From: an uncultured Thermoanaerobacterales bacterium
GTDB lineage: Bacteria > Bacillota > Clostridia > Christensenellales > UBA1242
Length of the DNA: 7,070 bases
Assembly: GCA_900557695.1 (NCBI GenBank)
Contig: USTP01000051.1
Location: 1-7,070, forward strand
Direction: 5' to 3'
Shown here: piece by piece, positions 5,607-7,070 of the stretch
Layout: every line of letters starts with the position of its first letter
Numbering within the stretch: position 1 is the stretch's first letter
Made by a program: the position numbers and the translations under genes
The notes under the pieces: generated by a model
What the model was told of the DNA's origin: nothing
Databases searched by the model: none
What the model saw: only the letters and a program-made list of their open reading frames with translations

Positions 5607-7008
5607 AAATAGTTTCAACCACCAAAAGGTTCGACCCCGTTCCCCCAGCCTTAACAGAGCCAGTTTGAACAACCAAGTCACCCTTCTTTACAAGTTTTGT
5701 TTGCTGGGCTTTATGCCTTGAACTTTCTAGAAGGTCATCGGTATTATCGTATGTTCTATCCATAACTGGGCAAATGCCCCAATAAACAGACATTTGGTTA
5801 TAAACTCTAACATTTGGTGTGCAAGCAATTACATTGCAAGATGGCCTACACTTGCTAACGCACTTGGCAGAAAAACCCGAATTTGTTGCAACTACTATTG
5901 CCTTAGCATGCAAACTTTTCGCTAGTTCACATGAGGCATACCCAATGCTGGTGCTAACATCTGAAGAATAATCAAAACTTGAGATTTTATCATAATCAAT
6001 AGTGCTTTCGCACTCCTGCGCAATTTTGCTCATGGTTTCAACGCTTAAAACTGGATATAGTCCAGCAGATGTTTCCCCCGAAAGCATAACGGCACTTGTT
6101 CCATCAATAACAGCATTTGCAATATCTGAAATCTCTGCACGCGTTGGTCTTGCATTATGAATCATGCTTTCTAGCATCTCTGTTGCAGTTATAACATTTT
6201 TGCCTTTTTTATGGCATTTAGATATTAGCTGCTTTTGAATGTATGGTATTTTTTCAAATTCAACCTCAACACCTAGGTCGCCCCTTGCAACCATAATGCC
6301 ATCTGAAACATCTATAATTTCGTCCATATTCATAACGCCTTTTCGGCTTTCAATTTTAGAACAAATCAATGCATTTTCACAACCATTTTTCTTAAGAAAC
6401 TGCCTAACATCTAAAACATCTTGTTTGCATCCAACAAAAGATATAGAAAAGATATCCGCGCCCTCTTCTATGCCAAACAGGATATCGCTCTTGTCTGTAT
6501 CAGACAGATACTTCTTTTTTAAATCTACTCCAGGAATATTTATGCTTTTATTATTACTTAAAACGCCACCAACCAAAACCTTACACAAAACATCTGTGCC
6601 ATGAATGGCATCTACTTTAAGTTTAATAAGACCATCGCTTAAAAGGATAATATCCCCAACACTCACAATTTTATTAAAACTAGAAAGCGTTACGCCAACC
6701 CCGTGCTCATTCCCCAAAACATTTCTAGTTGTAAGAACAAAGCCATCATCTTTTTTAAGCACAACTTGCCCATTTTGAAACTGGCGAATACGAATTTCAG
6801 GCCCCTTAGTGTCTATCATAATGGCAACAGGCACATCAAGTTCACTTCTCGCCTCTTTTAGCGTTTCAATAAGTTTATGGTGCGACTCGTGCGTGCCGTG
6901 GCTCATATTAAATCTTGCAACATTCATTCCCGCAAGTATCATCTGCTTCATAATATTTTTACTTTCAGATGCAGGCCCAATAGTGCAAACAATTTTTGTT
7001 TTTCTCAT
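5605..7008 (-). CDS. pyk: Pyruvate kinase (EC 2.7.1.40)
   Basis: This enzyme transfers phosphate from phosphoenolpyruvate to ADP, giving pyruvate and ATP in the last step of glycolysis, in the cytoplasm, normally as a tetramer. Visible signatures are KTKIVCTIGPAS (3-14), VARFNMSHG with Arg32, Asn34 and Ser36, DTKGPEIR with Asp66/Thr67, SKIES with catalytic Lys218 and Glu220, MVARGDLGVE with Asp244, TATEMLESM with Thr276, and RPTRAEISDIANAVIDGT. The B lid domain spans about 70-168. The C-terminal regulatory domain (about 350-467) has the ATNSGFSAK loop, where sugar-phosphate activators bind in relatives. Glu71, equivalent to Glu117 of the muscle enzyme, predicts potassium dependence. The length fits the short E. 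coli PykF-like form; the extra C-terminal PEP-utiliser-like domain of Bacillus enzymes is absent. Thirteen cysteines is high, with four clustered at 383-396. The start is supported by AAGAGGA 4 bases upstream. Its promoter lies beyond the fragment, so co-transcription with an upstream gene cannot be excluded. The stop is TAG. Confidence 0.98.
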   Translation of the reverse strand: MRKTKIVCTIGPASESKNIMKQMILAGMNVARFNMSHGTHESHHKLIETLKEARSELDVPVAIMIDTKGPEIRIRQFQNGQVVLKKDDGFVLTTRNVLGNEHGVGVTLSSFNKIVSVGDIILLSDGLIKLKVDAIHGTDVLCKVLVGGVLSNNKSINIPGVDLKKKYLSDTDKSDILFGIEEGADIFSISFVGCKQDVLDVRQFLKKNGCENALICSKIESRKGVMNMDEIIDVSDGIMVARGDLGVEVEFEKIPYIQKQLISKCHKKGKNVITATEMLESMIHNARPTRAEISDIANAVIDGTSAVMLSGETSAGLYPVLSVETMSKIAQECESTIDYDKISSFDYSSDVSTSIGYASCELAKSLHAKAIVVATNSGFSAKCVSKCRPSCNVIACTPNVRVYNQMSVYWGICPVMDRTYDNTDDLLESSRHKAQQTKLVKKGDLVVQTGSVKAGGTGSNLLVVETI

Positions 7009-7012
7009 AATT

Positions 7013-7019
7013 TCCTCTT
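7013..7019 (-). promoter_or_regulatory. Ribosome binding site of pyk
   Basis: AAGAGGA on the minus strand ends 4 bases before the ATG at 7008. It matches the anti-Shine-Dalgarno well and fixes the start, which also agrees with the conserved N-terminus of the family. Only 18 genomic bases remain upstream, so no promoter can be seen. Confidence 0.8.
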
Positions 7020-7026
7020 AATAGTT

Positions 7027-7070
7027 CTGTCTCTTATACACATCTCCGAAGCCCACGAGACTCGACGTCA
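7027..7070 (-). other. Sequencing adapter (Nextera P7 side) with index, not genomic
   Basis: This is the reverse complement of the left-end adapter: mosaic end at 7027-7045, the rest of the adapter to 7061, then the index TCGACGTC (7062-7069) and one P7 base. One extra A is present near 7049-7050 (CCGAAGCCC where the adapter has CCGAGCCC), a single-base insertion. Genomic sequence ends at 7026. Confidence 0.98.

Noticed and set aside
5539..5721. Plus-strand open frame spanning the pyk terminator and 3' end
   Set aside because: It overlaps the promoter of the lipoprotein gene and the pyk terminator in antisense; no ribosome site or recognisable protein.
6239..7021. Plus-strand open frames (6239-6604 and 6809-7021) opposite pyk
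   Set aside because: They are antisense to highly conserved pyruvate kinase codons, and their serine/leucine-rich translations are typical shadows.
1..7070. Terminal inverted repeats with Tn5 mosaic ends, as if a transposon
   Set aside because: They are Nextera library adapters with an index and P7 primer bases; there is no transposase gene and no resistance cargo inside.

Overview
This is a metagenomic-style fragment from a low-GC bacterium, most likely an uncultured anaerobic Bacillota (Clostridia-like). That placement is inference. It rests on strong AT bias, clear Gram-positive-style promoters (TTGACA/TATAAT), Shine-Dalgarno sites, rho-independent terminators, a 467-residue pyruvate kinase with 13 cysteines, and exported Ig-like and GLUG-type proteins. 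No in-frame TGA occurs in any gene; the four stops are TAG, TAA, TAG and TAG, so the standard bacterial code fits.

The outer bases are not genomic. Positions 1-47 and 7027-7070 are Nextera (Tn5 tagmentation) adapter with the same 8-base index on both ends, so the real insert is 48-7026. The adapters make false terminal inverted repeats and should not be read as a transposon.

All four genes lie on the minus strand. In transcription order (right to left) they are: pyruvate kinase (7008-5605) with a terminator touching its stop codon; a small lipoprotein with three Ig-like segments (5490-4537), with its own promoter and a structured 3' region; a 933-residue membrane-anchored GLUG-type beta-helix protein (4341-1540), with its own promoter and a perfect palindromic terminator; and a 420-residue membrane-anchored Ig-like protein (1331-69), with its own promoter.

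Pyruvate kinase is ordinary central metabolism. The other three are all exported and anchored at the outer face of the membrane, by a lipid or by an N-terminal helix. They look like a small cell-surface cluster: the lipoprotein and the 420-residue protein share an Ig-like motif (SSNPSV) and a 15-base promoter element covering the -35 box. Each gene appears to be its own transcription unit, so any coordination would come from shared promoter sequence rather than from an operon. I see no defence system, CRISPR array, mobile element, tRNA or rRNA. The surface cluster is the only part that could be new, and its function cannot be read from the sequence.
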